NCBI GenBank assembly: GCA_002435755.1
Contig: DIYH01000002.1
Coordinates: 474,764-538,763, forward strand
Direction: 5' to 3'
Length of the DNA: 64,000 nt
Source: Flammeovirgaceae bacterium UBA6059
GTDB taxonomy: Bacteria; Bacteroidota; Bacteroidia; Cytophagales; Cyclobacteriaceae
This document shows, piece after piece, positions 36,585 through 45,411 of the stretch. The stretch's first letter is position 1. Each line of letters opens with the position of its first letter. A program made the translations under genes and the position numbers. A model generated the notes under the pieces. It worked only from the letters and a program-made list of their open reading frames with translations. It had not been told where the DNA came from and searched no databases.

Positions 36585-38737
36585 TCCTCTACAAATTCCA
36601 GATCAATCGTTCTTCGGTCTATGTCAGTATTAACTACAGTCACTTTCACTTTGTCACCTAGCGTGATGATTTTTTTATTTCGGCGGCCGACTACACGATA
36701 GTTCTTCTCATCAAATTCATAGAAATCGTCAGTCAGGTCCGACATCCTCACCATCCCTTCACATTTCGTTTCGATGATCTCTACAAAGATGCCCCACTCT
36801 GTTACCCCAGCAACGATACCATCGAATACCTTGCCTCTGGTGTCTGACATAAACTCAACTTGCTTGTATTTGATAGATGCACGTTCAGCATCTGATGCTC
36901 TTTTCTCTCGCTCTGAAGAGTGAGCACATTTTTGCTCAAAATCATCCTTGTCTACAGGTTTTCCGCTATCCAAATAGTGCTGCAGTAGTCGATGCACCAT
37001 CATATCAGGATATCTTCGGATCGGCGAAGTAAAGTGAGTGTAATGATCAAACGCCAGCCCAAAATGTCCTTTTGGGTCTGTGGTATATTTTGCCTTGGCC
37101 ATAGAGCGAATGGCCAGCGATTCAAGGACATTCTGCTCGGGTTTACCTTCTATTTTGTTCATTAAAGTGTTGAGCTCAGAAGACAAAGCGCCCCCTGCAA
37201 TATTGACCTTGTGTCCAAACCTTGTAGCAAACTTGGCAAAGTTGTCCAGCTTTTCAGGGTCCGGGTTGTCGTGTGTGCGGTAGACAAAGGTATGTTCCTG
37301 GCCACTTTTAGACTTATCATTAATGAATTCGGCCACTTTCTTATTAGTCAGAAGCATAAACTCCTCAATCATCTTATGAGCATCCTTTCTTACCTTCTGT
37401 ACGATCCCCAGTGGCTTACCTTGCTCATCAAGTTTGAATTTGACCTCTACAGTCTCAAAGGCGATAGAACCGTTTTTAAATCTTTGGTCTTTGAGCCTCT
37501 TAGCAAGCACATTGAGTTGATTGATCTCACTTGCAAAATCTCCTTCGCCTGATTCGATGCGTTCTTGCGCTTCCTCATAAGTGAACCGCCTATCGGAATG
37601 GATAACTGTACGACCAAACCACTGCGCCTTGATCTCAGCTTTTGATGTTAGCTCAAACACTGCTGAAAAGGTCAACTTATCTTCATTGGGTCTTAGCGAG
37701 CAAAGATTGTTGGATAACTTTTCCGGTAACATCGGGATCGTACGATCAACAAGATACACAGAAGTGGCCCTGTCAAACGCTTCTTCTTCCAGGATGGTCT
37801 TAGGCTTTACATAATGTGTGACGTCAGCAATGTGGATACCCACTTCGAGATTGCCATTATCCAGTTTTTTCAGCGATAGGGCATCATCAAAGTCCTTGGC
37901 ATCTTCAGGGTCGATGGTGAAGGTTGTTACCTTTCGGAAATCTTTACGATAGCCTATCTCTTTTTTAGTGATCTTCTCTGGAATAGTTGCGGCCGCTTCC
38001 TCGACCTCCTTCATGAATGAGAATGGTAGCCCAAACTCTGCCATGATAGAGTGTATCTCAGCTTCGTGCTCTCCCGCCTTACCGAGTATGGCAGTGACTT
38101 CAGCAGTTGGGCTTTTGCGCTCATTTCCCCAGTCTTTGATACGAACCATTACCTTGTCATTGGCCTTGGCACCTTTGAGTTTCTCGGGGTAGACGTAGAA
38201 GTCAGTATAGATCTTACGATTGTCGGGAACGACAAAGCCGAAGCTCTGAGACAACTCAACCCGTCCGACAAATTCAGCTCTGTTTCGCTCAACAATCTCC
38301 GTGACGACCCCTTCTGGTCGTGCCCCGTGACGCTTTCCTTTGATGGCTATATTTACGGTATCACCATCTACCGCTCCTTTTAGGTCTGATGTTTTGACCC
38401 ATACGTCTTCCTCCCTATCGGGAATGACTATATAGGCAAATTTGGCGTTGACATGATCTACTGTACCCTTCAATGCCTCCGGGTCTTTTGCGCTACTAAA
38501 GTTGTTACGTCTTTTGGTCAATAGGTTCTGCTGCTCAAGTGTGAACAAGAGGTCGGGGACCATGTTTTTGCTAATCTTATCTCTGATGCCAAGTGTTTTG
38601 ATGACCTGTCTTACAGTGAATGTTCGGCCTATGTTCTCGTCAAACAAACTGAGTACTTTTCTTCTCAGGTCATTGTGATGTTGGCCTCCTTTTTTTGTCC
38701 TTTTAGGACTATGATGTTTCTTTCTTTTTTTACTCAT
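36581..38737 (-). CDS. rnr: Ribonuclease R
   Basis: 718 residues. N-terminal winged helix (about 25-85), cold-shock domains, catalytic RNB domain with FTIDPEDAKDFDDALSL (Asp cluster) and VEWG-like S1 (GVTEWGIFVEIIETKCEGMV). Processive 3'-5' exoribonuclease acting on structured RNA. The end lacks a long lysine tail. It is the first gene of a three-gene run with the prenyl synthase and rhomboid genes. Confidence 0.97.
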   Translation of the reverse strand: MSKKRKKHHSPKRTKKGGQHHNDLRRKVLSLFDENIGRTFTVRQVIKTLGIRDKISKNMVPDLLFTLEQQNLLTKRRNNFSSAKDPEALKGTVDHVNAKFAYIVIPDREEDVWVKTSDLKGAVDGDTVNIAIKGKRHGARPEGVVTEIVERNRAEFVGRVELSQSFGFVVPDNRKIYTDFYVYPEKLKGAKANDKVMVRIKDWGNERKSPTAEVTAILGKAGEHEAEIHSIMAEFGLPFSFMKEVEEAAATIPEKITKKEIGYRKDFRKVTTFTIDPEDAKDFDDALSLKKLDNGNLEVGIHIADVTHYVKPKTILEEEAFDRATSVYLVDRTIPMLPEKLSNNLCSLRPNEDKLTFSAVFELTSKAEIKAQWFGRTVIHSDRRFTYEEAQERIESGEGDFASEINQLNVLAKRLKDQRFKNGSIAFETVEVKFKLDEQGKPLGIVQKVRKDAHKMIEEFMLLTNKKVAEFINDKSKSGQEHTFVYRTHDNPDPEKLDNFAKFATRFGHKVNIAGGALSSELNTLMNKIEGKPEQNVLESLAIRSMAKAKYTTDPKGHFGLAFDHYTHFTSPIRRYPDMMVHRLLQHYLDSGKPVDKDDFEQKCAHSSEREKRASDAERASIKYKQVEFMSDTRGKVFDGIVAGVTEWGIFVEIIETKCEGMVRMSDLTDDFYEFDEKNYRVVGRRNKKIITLGDKVKVTVVNTDIDRRTIDLEFVEE

Positions 38738-38977
38738 ATGGATGGAGCTGTGCTCCTTAGTTTGAAAAATGTTTGAGGCTTATTTGGGCTAAGCATATTC
38801 TTTTGCTTCATCAGCCTCTGGTGGCATTGAGGGTGGTCACCACCTAATAATTGCGAAGTTACATGAATTGTAATGTTGGAATGGACTAGTGATATTAATT
38901 CTTAGTTACGTGACCATTGGTACAACAAATGTAACTGCTCAACATACCATAAGGTTATTTACGTCCACTGCCTTGTT

Positions 38978-39691
38978 TTATGTAATGATCTCGATATTCT
39001 CTTCCGGGATCAGGTCTTTGCCCTGAAGCCGTAGGTACAGCTGAGCCGTAGCGATCACATCATTGCAGCAATACCGGGCTATTCTGTCGAGTCCATTTTC
39101 CTTATAATACACCTCATTGACCATACTCCCGTCGATATCATCTTTACTACTGGGTATCCCAAAAATGGTTGTCAATAGTTCTAGCGATGTATAGCTTTTC
39201 CAGTCTCCAAATTTCCACAGCTCCATGGTATCAATATGATTAACCTCCCAGGGTTTTTTACCATGAAGTTGTAGGGCATAGGGAAGGGGTATTCCATTGA
39301 CAAGCATTCGCCTTCCCAGGTATGGATAATCGAATTCTCGTCCATTATGGGCACAGAAGGCTAGCTTGTTCTGATCAAACTTGGACTCTATGAATGTCTT
39401 GAATGCTCCAAGTAGCACTTTCTCGTTATCATCTGCTAGTGCCTTGACGCGCAGACTCAGTCCACGCTCCTCATGTGTATAGTAGATACCAAAAGCTATA
39501 GTGACGACCTTTCCAAACTCCGCATAGATAGCACCCTTGTCAGCAAATAGTTCTTGGGGTGTTTGTTCCTCAGGATTTTTGAGTTGGGAGGCCTTTTTGG
39601 CCCAAAGTGCCTGCATTTCCGGACTTAGTTCTTCAAAACTACCTTTTCCGGATATGGTCTCTATGTCTATGACCAGTACATTGCTGTCCAT
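38978..39691 (-). CDS. DnaQ-like 3'-5' exonuclease (PolB-type, DEDDy)
   Basis: 237 residues. Exo I is VIDIET (Asp, Glu), Exo II is CAHNGREFDYPYL (Asp), and Exo III is RYCCNDVIATAQLY (Asp). This is the predicted PolB-like exonuclease family that stands alone, without a polymerase domain. Probably DNA or RNA trimming; the substrate is unknown. It is 22 bases downstream of the 134-residue conserved gene. Confidence 0.9.
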   Translation of the reverse strand: MDSNVLVIDIETISGKGSFEELSPEMQALWAKKASQLKNPEEQTPQELFADKGAIYAEFGKVVTIAFGIYYTHEERGLSLRVKALADDNEKVLLGAFKTFIESKFDQNKLAFCAHNGREFDYPYLGRRMLVNGIPLPYALQLHGKKPWEVNHIDTMELWKFGDWKSYTSLELLTTIFGIPSSKDDIDGSMVNEVYYKENGLDRIARYCCNDVIATAQLYLRLQGKDLIPEENIEIIT

Positions 39692-39713
39692 AACTGGAAT
39701 ATACTAAAAAAGC

Positions 39714-40118
39714 TCAGGGATGCAGAATTCCCCTTGTGTCGAGTTCCGCAATGTAGGTGAGGTTGGTATCCAGGATGCTGTCAGGGACGAATATGAACTT
39801 TTTGTCAAAGATCTGGTCCAGGATATAGTAGCTCACCCAGTACTCATTAGTCAGTGCAAAAACAGATGGGTCCATAGGCTCTATCTTGGCATAACTCTGC
39901 TCGTTGAGTTGCTCAATAACATGCCTCAGTACGGAGGTTTTCTTTTCTTCACCATTGATAGTGCCATACCCTTTAGAGGTGACCATCACTGTATTGAGTT
40001 CTACAAGATTCTTGTTAATGATGTAGACGTCCCAAGGTTGATTCAAGTCATTTTGGTCCTGGGGTACAACGGCTACCAATACACCAGTTACGGGTTCAAA
40101 TGGGATGTCTTTTTTCAT
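39714..40118 (-). CDS. Conserved Bacteroidota hypothetical protein
   Basis: 134 residues, no signal or membrane segment. Sequence pattern such as DVYIINKNLVELNTVMVTSKGYG, SVLRHVIEQL and NEYWVSYYILDQIFDKKFIFVPDSI. I recognise it as a widespread uncharacterised Bacteroidota family, sometimes mislabelled as a phenylalanyl-tRNA synthetase alpha subunit; nothing in it supports that. It is upstream of the exonuclease gene and divergent from the LysR regulator. Confidence 0.8.
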   Translation of the reverse strand: MKKDIPFEPVTGVLVAVVPQDQNDLNQPWDVYIINKNLVELNTVMVTSKGYGTINGEEKKTSVLRHVIEQLNEQSYAKIEPMDPSVFALTNEYWVSYYILDQIFDKKFIFVPDSILDTNLTYIAELDTRGILHP

Positions 40119-40235
40119 TTTGGAAATGTGTTGAGCTATGACAATTTTCTCGACTACAAATAAAAAATCCCTTTTATCAACTTCCTAGTGATCGCTCCTA
40201 CTCAAATACCTAGTTTCGGACAGACACTGATATCA

Positions 40236-41138
40236 ATGATCGCTTTTCGCTATAAGGTATTTTTAGAGGTAGCAAGACATTTGAGTTTCTCAAAGGCTGC
40301 TGACCGACTTAGTCTAAGTCAGCCGGCCATAAGTAAGCATGTCAAAACCTTAGAGCAGGAGCTCAAGACAAACCTTTTCGAGAGAAAGGGCAGCACTATC
40401 TATTTGACCCGACCGGGAGAAGTACTCTTGAAGCATCTACAGGAAGGAACTAATCTGGAGGCGAGGCTCATGTTTGATATGAGTTCGTTGCTTGATGCTC
40501 AGAATGCTGAAGGGCACCTCAAGCTTGGGGCGAGTACGACGATGGCATTGTACATTCTGCCCAAAGTCTTATCTGTATATCGTCAACATTACCCTAAGCA
40601 ATTCATATCGGTGGTAAATCGTAACTCAGAGAACATTGTCAAGGCCCTGCAAAACAATGAAATTGATCTTGGAATAGCAGAGGCTTTTAGTCGGCTGAAA
40701 GAGATGAGCTATACACCTTTCACAAAGGATGAAATTGTGTTAGTAGGATCACAGCTCAGTCCATTGACTGATGGGCGCTCACTGACTATACCTCAACTTT
40801 TTCATATTAGACTAGCTTCACGCGAACCGGGTTCAGGCACATTACAAAGCGTGAGATATGCGCTAAAACAGGCTGGATACTCTTCTCGCAATCTTCAGGT
40901 GGAAGTCCAGCTCGGTGGTACGGAAGCGCTTAAGAACTTTGTGCTCTCAGACTCACTGGTAGCTTTTTTGCCTTTGAAGGCAATCCGCAAAGAACTGGAG
41001 GCTGGTGAATTGTCGGTCATACCTGTTGATGGATTAGCCGTTGAGCGGCAGTTTTATTTTATAACCAGACAAGGTGAGCAATCACTCCCTACCACCGAGG
41101 CTTTCATAAGACACACTCTTAAAAGAAATAACCTCTGA
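40236..41138 (+). CDS. LysR-family transcriptional regulator
   Basis: 300 residues from the ATG at 40236 (MIAFRYKVFLEVARH), chosen over a GTG at 40188 because LysR N-termini begin at the helix-turn-helix. The HTH is FSKAADRLSLSQPAISKHVKTLE, and residues about 90-290 form the periplasmic-binding-like effector domain (CysB/CbbR type). Threonine synthase follows 85 bases downstream. Target genes are unknown; CysB/CbbR-like selenium or sulfur regulation is only one possibility. Confidence 0.92.
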   Translation: MIAFRYKVFLEVARHLSFSKAADRLSLSQPAISKHVKTLEQELKTNLFERKGSTIYLTRPGEVLLKHLQEGTNLEARLMFDMSSLLDAQNAEGHLKLGASTTMALYILPKVLSVYRQHYPKQFISVVNRNSENIVKALQNNEIDLGIAEAFSRLKEMSYTPFTKDEIVLVGSQLSPLTDGRSLTIPQLFHIRLASREPGSGTLQSVRYALKQAGYSSRNLQVEVQLGGTEALKNFVLSDSLVAFLPLKAIRKELEAGELSVIPVDGLAVERQFYFITRQGEQSLPTTEAFIRHTLKRNNL

Positions 41139-41222
41139 TTATACTTCATAATTAAAGAGCATGAAGTCAGGCAATTGAAGCTTATGACTCTCTCTAATTT
41201 CAACCGCAGAAACGTTGAGATC

Positions 41223-42413
41223 ATGGAGACGATAAGCAGGAGACTCACTTATTATACAAAGCTAAAGTGCAATCATTGCGGGAAACCTTATTCACCGGAA
41301 GAAATACAGTCTTACGCTACTTGCGGGGAAGGAAACTGTGCCCGTCCTCTTATTGCCCAATATGAACTTCCTGTAGGGAGTAGTCCATCGGAGGTGATCG
41401 TAGATCGAAGTGATATGTGGCGCTATCAGCGAGTGATGCCTCTTTATGACCATTCGAAGTTGGTAACACTGGGCGAGGGAAATACTCCTCTCTTACAGTG
41501 TGGTAACCTTGGGGCAGAGCTGGATATGCCTTCATTGATGATCAAGGACGAGTCCGGCAATCCTACAGGCTCGTTTAAAGCGCGTGGGTTAAGTTCAGCG
41601 ATCAGCAAAGCCAATGAGCTTGGCGTAGAGGAATGTGTGATCCCCACTGCCGGCAATGCTGGTGGTGCGATGGCTGCTTACTGCGCTAAGGCAGGTATCA
41701 AGGCGACAGTGGTCATGCCCAGGTTCACACCCAGAATATTCCAGATGGAGTGTCAGTACTATGGAGCAGAGTTGATCTTGATTGATGGTTTTCTCAATGA
41801 CTGTGGAGCACTTGCGGGGAAGATCGCCAAAGAACGTAACTGCTTCAATGTGAGTACTATGAAGGAACCCTTCCGCCTTGAAGGTAAGAAAACAATGGGT
41901 TACGAGATAGCTGAGCAACTGAATTGGCAAGTGCCTGATGTAATCCTGTACCCCACCGGTGGCGGTACAGGATTACTGGGTATTTGGAAAGCTTTTCACG
42001 AGATGCGTCAGATGAGTTGGATAGAAGGGAAGCTACCGCGAATGATTGCGGTACAAGCAGAAAACTGCCAGCCAATTGTCAGTCTGATGAATGGTACTCG
42101 GGAGATAGGAGAGCCCTATCAGGGAAGTGAGTCCATTGCCAATGGCTTGGTTGTCCCAGCGGCATTTGCTGAATCCATGATCAAAGATGTGATAATCACT
42201 TCTCATGGATTAGCGATGGCAGTCAGTGATGATGATATGATGGAAGGAGTTAAACTGTTAGCAAAAAATGAAGGCCTCTTCGTTGCTCCTGAAGGTGGAG
42301 CCTTAGTTTCAGCTCTTAAAGCTCTACTGGATAATGGTGCGATCAATCGAGAGGAACAAGTACTACTTCTAAATACGGGCACAGGTTATAAGTATGCAGA
42401 TAACATGAATTAA
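41223..42413 (+). CDS. Threonine synthase (PLP-dependent, zinc-ribbon form)
   Basis: 396 residues from the ATG at 41223; an in-frame ATG at 41184 and a TTG at 41175 are alternatives. A zinc-ribbon-like N-terminus (CNHCGK...CGEGNC) precedes the fold-type II PLP domain with the lysine in GSFKARG and the phosphate loop PTGGGTG. It makes threonine from O-phosphohomoserine, although homologues include cysteate/diaminopropionate synthases. It is not beside thrA or thrB, so this could be a second paralogue. It converges with lipB with a 4-base overlap. Confidence 0.85.
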   Translation: METISRRLTYYTKLKCNHCGKPYSPEEIQSYATCGEGNCARPLIAQYELPVGSSPSEVIVDRSDMWRYQRVMPLYDHSKLVTLGEGNTPLLQCGNLGAELDMPSLMIKDESGNPTGSFKARGLSSAISKANELGVEECVIPTAGNAGGAMAAYCAKAGIKATVVMPRFTPRIFQMECQYYGAELILIDGFLNDCGALAGKIAKERNCFNVSTMKEPFRLEGKKTMGYEIAEQLNWQVPDVILYPTGGGTGLLGIWKAFHEMRQMSWIEGKLPRMIAVQAENCQPIVSLMNGTREIGEPYQGSESIANGLVVPAAFAESMIKDVIITSHGLAMAVSDDDMMEGVKLLAKNEGLFVAPEGGALVSALKALLDNGAINREEQVLLLNTGTGYKYADNMN

Positions 42414-43126
42414 ATAAACTCCATCTCAAACAGTTTACCGATGTGTTGTTTGACCTTTTCTGCTACCTCCGCTTCATCCAAAGTGTAGCCTAGTTCTTTG
42501 TTCATTGAGGTCACCGCTTTATCATCTATACCACATGGAATGATATTGCCAAAATAGTCAAGGTCTACATTGATGTTGAAAGCAAAACCATGCATAGTTA
42601 CCCACCGGCTGGATTTCACACCTAGCGCACAGATCTTTCTAGGCTCTTTTTGTTCAATATGATCCAACCAAACCCCTGTGAGCCCTTCGATACGACCAGC
42701 AGTTATTTCATATTCCCATAGGGTCAATATCACCGCTTCCTCCAGAAATCGTAGATACTTATGAATGTCTGTAAAGAAATTGTCTAAATCAAGAATAGGA
42801 TAACCGACGAGTTGACCCGGACCATGATAGGTGATATCACCTCCGCGGTTGATCTTATAGTACTTCGCCTGTTTTGCTCTGAGACCAGACTCATCCAATA
42901 GCAAGTTTTCTGGCTTACCACTCTTGCCTAACGTGTAAACATGTGGGTGTGAACAAAAGAGTAGGTAATTCGGTGTTGGCAACCGATCCAGATCGGACTT
43001 ATTTCTATTGGCGATTTTCAATTGCACGGTATTTGCAAAAATCCGCTCCTGCTCGTCCCATGCTTCTTTGTAATCTATCAGTCCCAGCTGCCGAAATTGA
43101 GTCTTTTTATTAATGATGGTGTTCAC
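42410..43126 (-). CDS. lipB: Octanoyl transferase (lipoate synthesis)
   Basis: 238 residues. The active-site Cys is in FGNIIPCGI and the Lys in CALGVKSSRWVTMHGFA; the conserved RGGDITYHGPGQLVGYP loop is present. It moves octanoate from ACP to lipoyl domains of E2/GcvH. It follows manA by 3 bases. No lipA gene is adjacent. Confidence 0.95.
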   Translation of the reverse strand: MNTIINKKTQFRQLGLIDYKEAWDEQERIFANTVQLKIANRNKSDLDRLPTPNYLLFCSHPHVYTLGKSGKPENLLLDESGLRAKQAKYYKINRGGDITYHGPGQLVGYPILDLDNFFTDIHKYLRFLEEAVILTLWEYEITAGRIEGLTGVWLDHIEQKEPRKICALGVKSSRWVTMHGFAFNINVDLDYFGNIIPCGIDDKAVTSMNKELGYTLDEAEVAEKVKQHIGKLFEMEFI

Positions 43127-43129
43127 GAG

Positions 43130-44107
43130 TTAAGAGATGTATGACTCTAACATCTTAAAACCACCTTCCGTTTCTAACTCCACAGATTTGATCACAGCAG
43201 GTAGCAGCATGGCTTCACCTTTACGAATTGGGTAGCCTAACCCATTTACCTTAACTTCCGCTGCACCCTCCATACAAACAAGGATCTTGAAGGAATCCAG
43301 ATCAGAGTAGTCCCGGGATGTCTGACGAGTGAAGTCGAGTTTATTGGTAGTGAAGTACTCACAGTCTACCAGTTGAACAGCTTCATTCTGCTTGTTGATA
43401 TAGCTGGTTTTATATTCAGGGTAGTGTTGATAGTCAATGGCATCTAAAGCTTCTTCTACATGCAGCTCACGTTTGTTGCCTTCATCATCGGTACGATCAA
43501 AATCGTAAATCCGATATGTGACATCTGAAGTTTGTTGTATTTCTGCTAAGAGCAATCCCTTGCCGATAGTATGGACCCGCCCAGCGGGTAGGAAAAACAC
43601 GTCATCTGCCTCTACCTCTTCTTGGTTGAGGATATCCATTAGCTTCCCTTCATTGAAGCGGGCGAGATATTCTTCTTTGGTCAGAGGTTGATTAAAGCCT
43701 GTTATAAGCTTACTACCTGGGTCAGCCTGGAAGATGTACCACATTTCTGTTTTGCCAAAAGAGTTATGGCGTTGTTTTGCCAGTTCATCATTGGGATGTA
43801 CCTGGATAGAAAGGTCATCATTTGCATCAATGAACTTGACCAAAAGCGGGAATTCACTCCCGAACTTATCTGCAACTTTCTTTCCCATCAATTCAGCACC
43901 ATATTCGTTGATCAACTCGTTTAGGCTCTGACCTGCTAAAGATCCAGTCGCCACCACTGAGACATTACCAGTGACGCCTGAAATCTCCCATGTCTCACCA
44001 CAATTAGGAAGGTCACCGTAATCCTTGCCAAGGATGGTTTTGATTTTTTGGCCTCCCCAGAGCTTATCTTTGTATATCGTTGTGAACTTAAGTGGATACA
44101 GTTTCAT
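43130..44107 (-). CDS. manA: Mannose-6-phosphate isomerase, class I-like
   Basis: 325 residues, cupin fold. Zinc ligands fit IQVHPNDELA (Gln, His), KTEMWYIFQADPGS (Glu) and LPAGRVHTIGKG (His). Interconverts fructose-6-P and mannose-6-P for glycan synthesis. It belongs to the short class I form seen in Bacteroidota and Bacillus. Divergent from yraN across 23 bases; lipB follows. Confidence 0.93.
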   Translation of the reverse strand: MKLYPLKFTTIYKDKLWGGQKIKTILGKDYGDLPNCGETWEISGVTGNVSVVATGSLAGQSLNELINEYGAELMGKKVADKFGSEFPLLVKFIDANDDLSIQVHPNDELAKQRHNSFGKTEMWYIFQADPGSKLITGFNQPLTKEEYLARFNEGKLMDILNQEEVEADDVFFLPAGRVHTIGKGLLLAEIQQTSDVTYRIYDFDRTDDEGNKRELHVEEALDAIDYQHYPEYKTSYINKQNEAVQLVDCEYFTTNKLDFTRQTSRDYSDLDSFKILVCMEGAAEVKVNGLGYPIRKGEAMLLPAVIKSVELETEGGFKMLESYIS

Positions 44108-44130
44108 AGTCGTTTTTTTGTAAATATAGG

Positions 44131-44481
44131 ATGCGCCCTACGGACCATAAAGAGATTGGAAATGACGGTGAGCAAAAAGCCGCTGCTTATTTGCGAGATA
44201 AAGGATATGAGATTGTCACCAATAACTATCGATATAAGCGAGGCGAGATTGATCTTATTGCCAAAAAAGGTGACTTGATGGCTTTTGTGGAAGTGAAGAC
44301 CCGTAACAACCTGGATTTTGGTAATCCTGAGAGTTTCGTTTCAAGACGTCAGCAAGAGCTAATCCTGGAAACGGCGAATGATTATTTAATGGGTGTTGAT
44401 TGGGAAGGCCCAATAAGATTTGACATTATCGCGATAGTGCCGGGCACTGAGATCAAACATTTTGAGGATGCTTTTTATTGA
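44131..44481 (+). CDS. YraN family nuclease-fold protein (UPF0102)
   Basis: 116 residues. A PD-(D/E)xK-type fold: GEIDLIAKKGDLMAFVEVKTR supplies Asp and Glu-x-Lys. Related proteins interact with translation or DNA-repair factors in some bacteria; the biochemical role is unclear. It overlaps the convergent MORN-like gene by 7 bases. Confidence 0.9.
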   Translation: MRPTDHKEIGNDGEQKAAAYLRDKGYEIVTNNYRYKRGEIDLIAKKGDLMAFVEVKTRNNLDFGNPESFVSRRQQELILETANDYLMGVDWEGPIRFDIIAIVPGTEIKHFEDAFY

Positions 44482-45341
44482 CCTAACGTTCGTTTATATT
44501 TCTCACGGTCGTAAATGATCTTCCCTTTTTCGTTCCATTCTTTGAGAATGACAGGCTTGTTGACTTTATCAAAGGCGTACTCGGGATACATGATCTCTCT
44601 TTTTCTCCGATTTCTATTGGGATAGAATTCGCGCCAGACTCCCACTTTGTTGTCAAAGTGATATTCGCCCATTGCAGCCAGGTTGCCATTTTCGTGAAAG
44701 GCATAATAATAACCTTCTTTCTCTCCAAACTGGATTGGGATGATCTCCCTTATCTGTCGGGTTTTCTTATTCCAGTAGGCGACCTGAGATTCTTTGGGCC
44801 ATCCTTTATAGTATTTCTCTTTGGCCTGCAGGATGTCATGCCTGTTGTATCGCATCCATCTTCCGTGCTTGGTTCCTTTGTAGAAAATTCCTTCTTCTAA
44901 TACCTGGTCACCAAGCATTTTTACGTAAGGCCCGTGGAGGACGGCACCATTTTTAAGATCGATCTTGCGGGAGTTGGTGATCTTTTTCTTTTTGAAATTG
45001 TACCAATAAATATCACGTACATAAGGATCGGGATCTTCATGTACCTTGAGGTAATAGAATAACTCAACTACTACATTGTCTCCGAAACCTGTTCTGGTAA
45101 AGCCTTTTTTTGTTTTTACCCCATAGAAAACCTTTTTCTTCGGCTTTTTTTCTTTGCGTTGCTTTAAGCTGTCAAGAATATCTTCTTCTTCATCCAGGTC
45201 GATGGTGAGCGGAGTGCTATAGTCTACCTCAAACCAGTTGTCACTCGTGTCCTGGGCAACCGCAATCCCCGCACTTATCAGGAAAAGTAGGGTTAATAGA
45301 AATGAAAAAGATTTTCGATTCACAAAACGAAAGTTAATCAT
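44475..45341 (-). CDS. Secreted MORN-variant repeat protein
   Basis: 288 residues. Signal peptide (cleavage near VAQ, about residue 29), then a Lys-rich region (QRKEKKPKKKVF) and repeats of the MORN-variant type at about 170-260 (YAFHENGNLAAMGEYHFDNKVGVWREFYPNRNRRKR). Such proteins (YwqK-like) are often annotated as toxin-antitoxin antitoxins without basis. Here a periplasmic protein of unknown role is the safest call. It is downstream of the htpG terminator region, separately transcribed. Confidence 0.75.
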   Translation of the reverse strand: MINFRFVNRKSFSFLLTLLFLISAGIAVAQDTSDNWFEVDYSTPLTIDLDEEEDILDSLKQRKEKKPKKKVFYGVKTKKGFTRTGFGDNVVVELFYYLKVHEDPDPYVRDIYWYNFKKKKITNSRKIDLKNGAVLHGPYVKMLGDQVLEEGIFYKGTKHGRWMRYNRHDILQAKEKYYKGWPKESQVAYWNKKTRQIREIIPIQFGEKEGYYYAFHENGNLAAMGEYHFDNKVGVWREFYPNRNRRKREIMYPEYAFDKVNKPVILKEWNEKGKIIYDREKYKRTLGQ

Positions 45342-45353
45342 CCTGCTCCAAAA

Positions 45354-45387
45354 CGAAAAAAAGGCCGCATTATTGAGATGCGACCTT
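45354..45387 (-). terminator. Intrinsic terminator of htpG
   Basis: On the minus strand AAGGTCGCAT (45387-45378) pairs with ATGCGGCCTT (45370-45361), one G-U pair, followed by seven T. It lies between the htpG stop (45412) and the downstream gene. Confidence 0.85.
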
Positions 45388-45411
45388 TTACTTTCCCGAA
45401 GTAGGATATGT

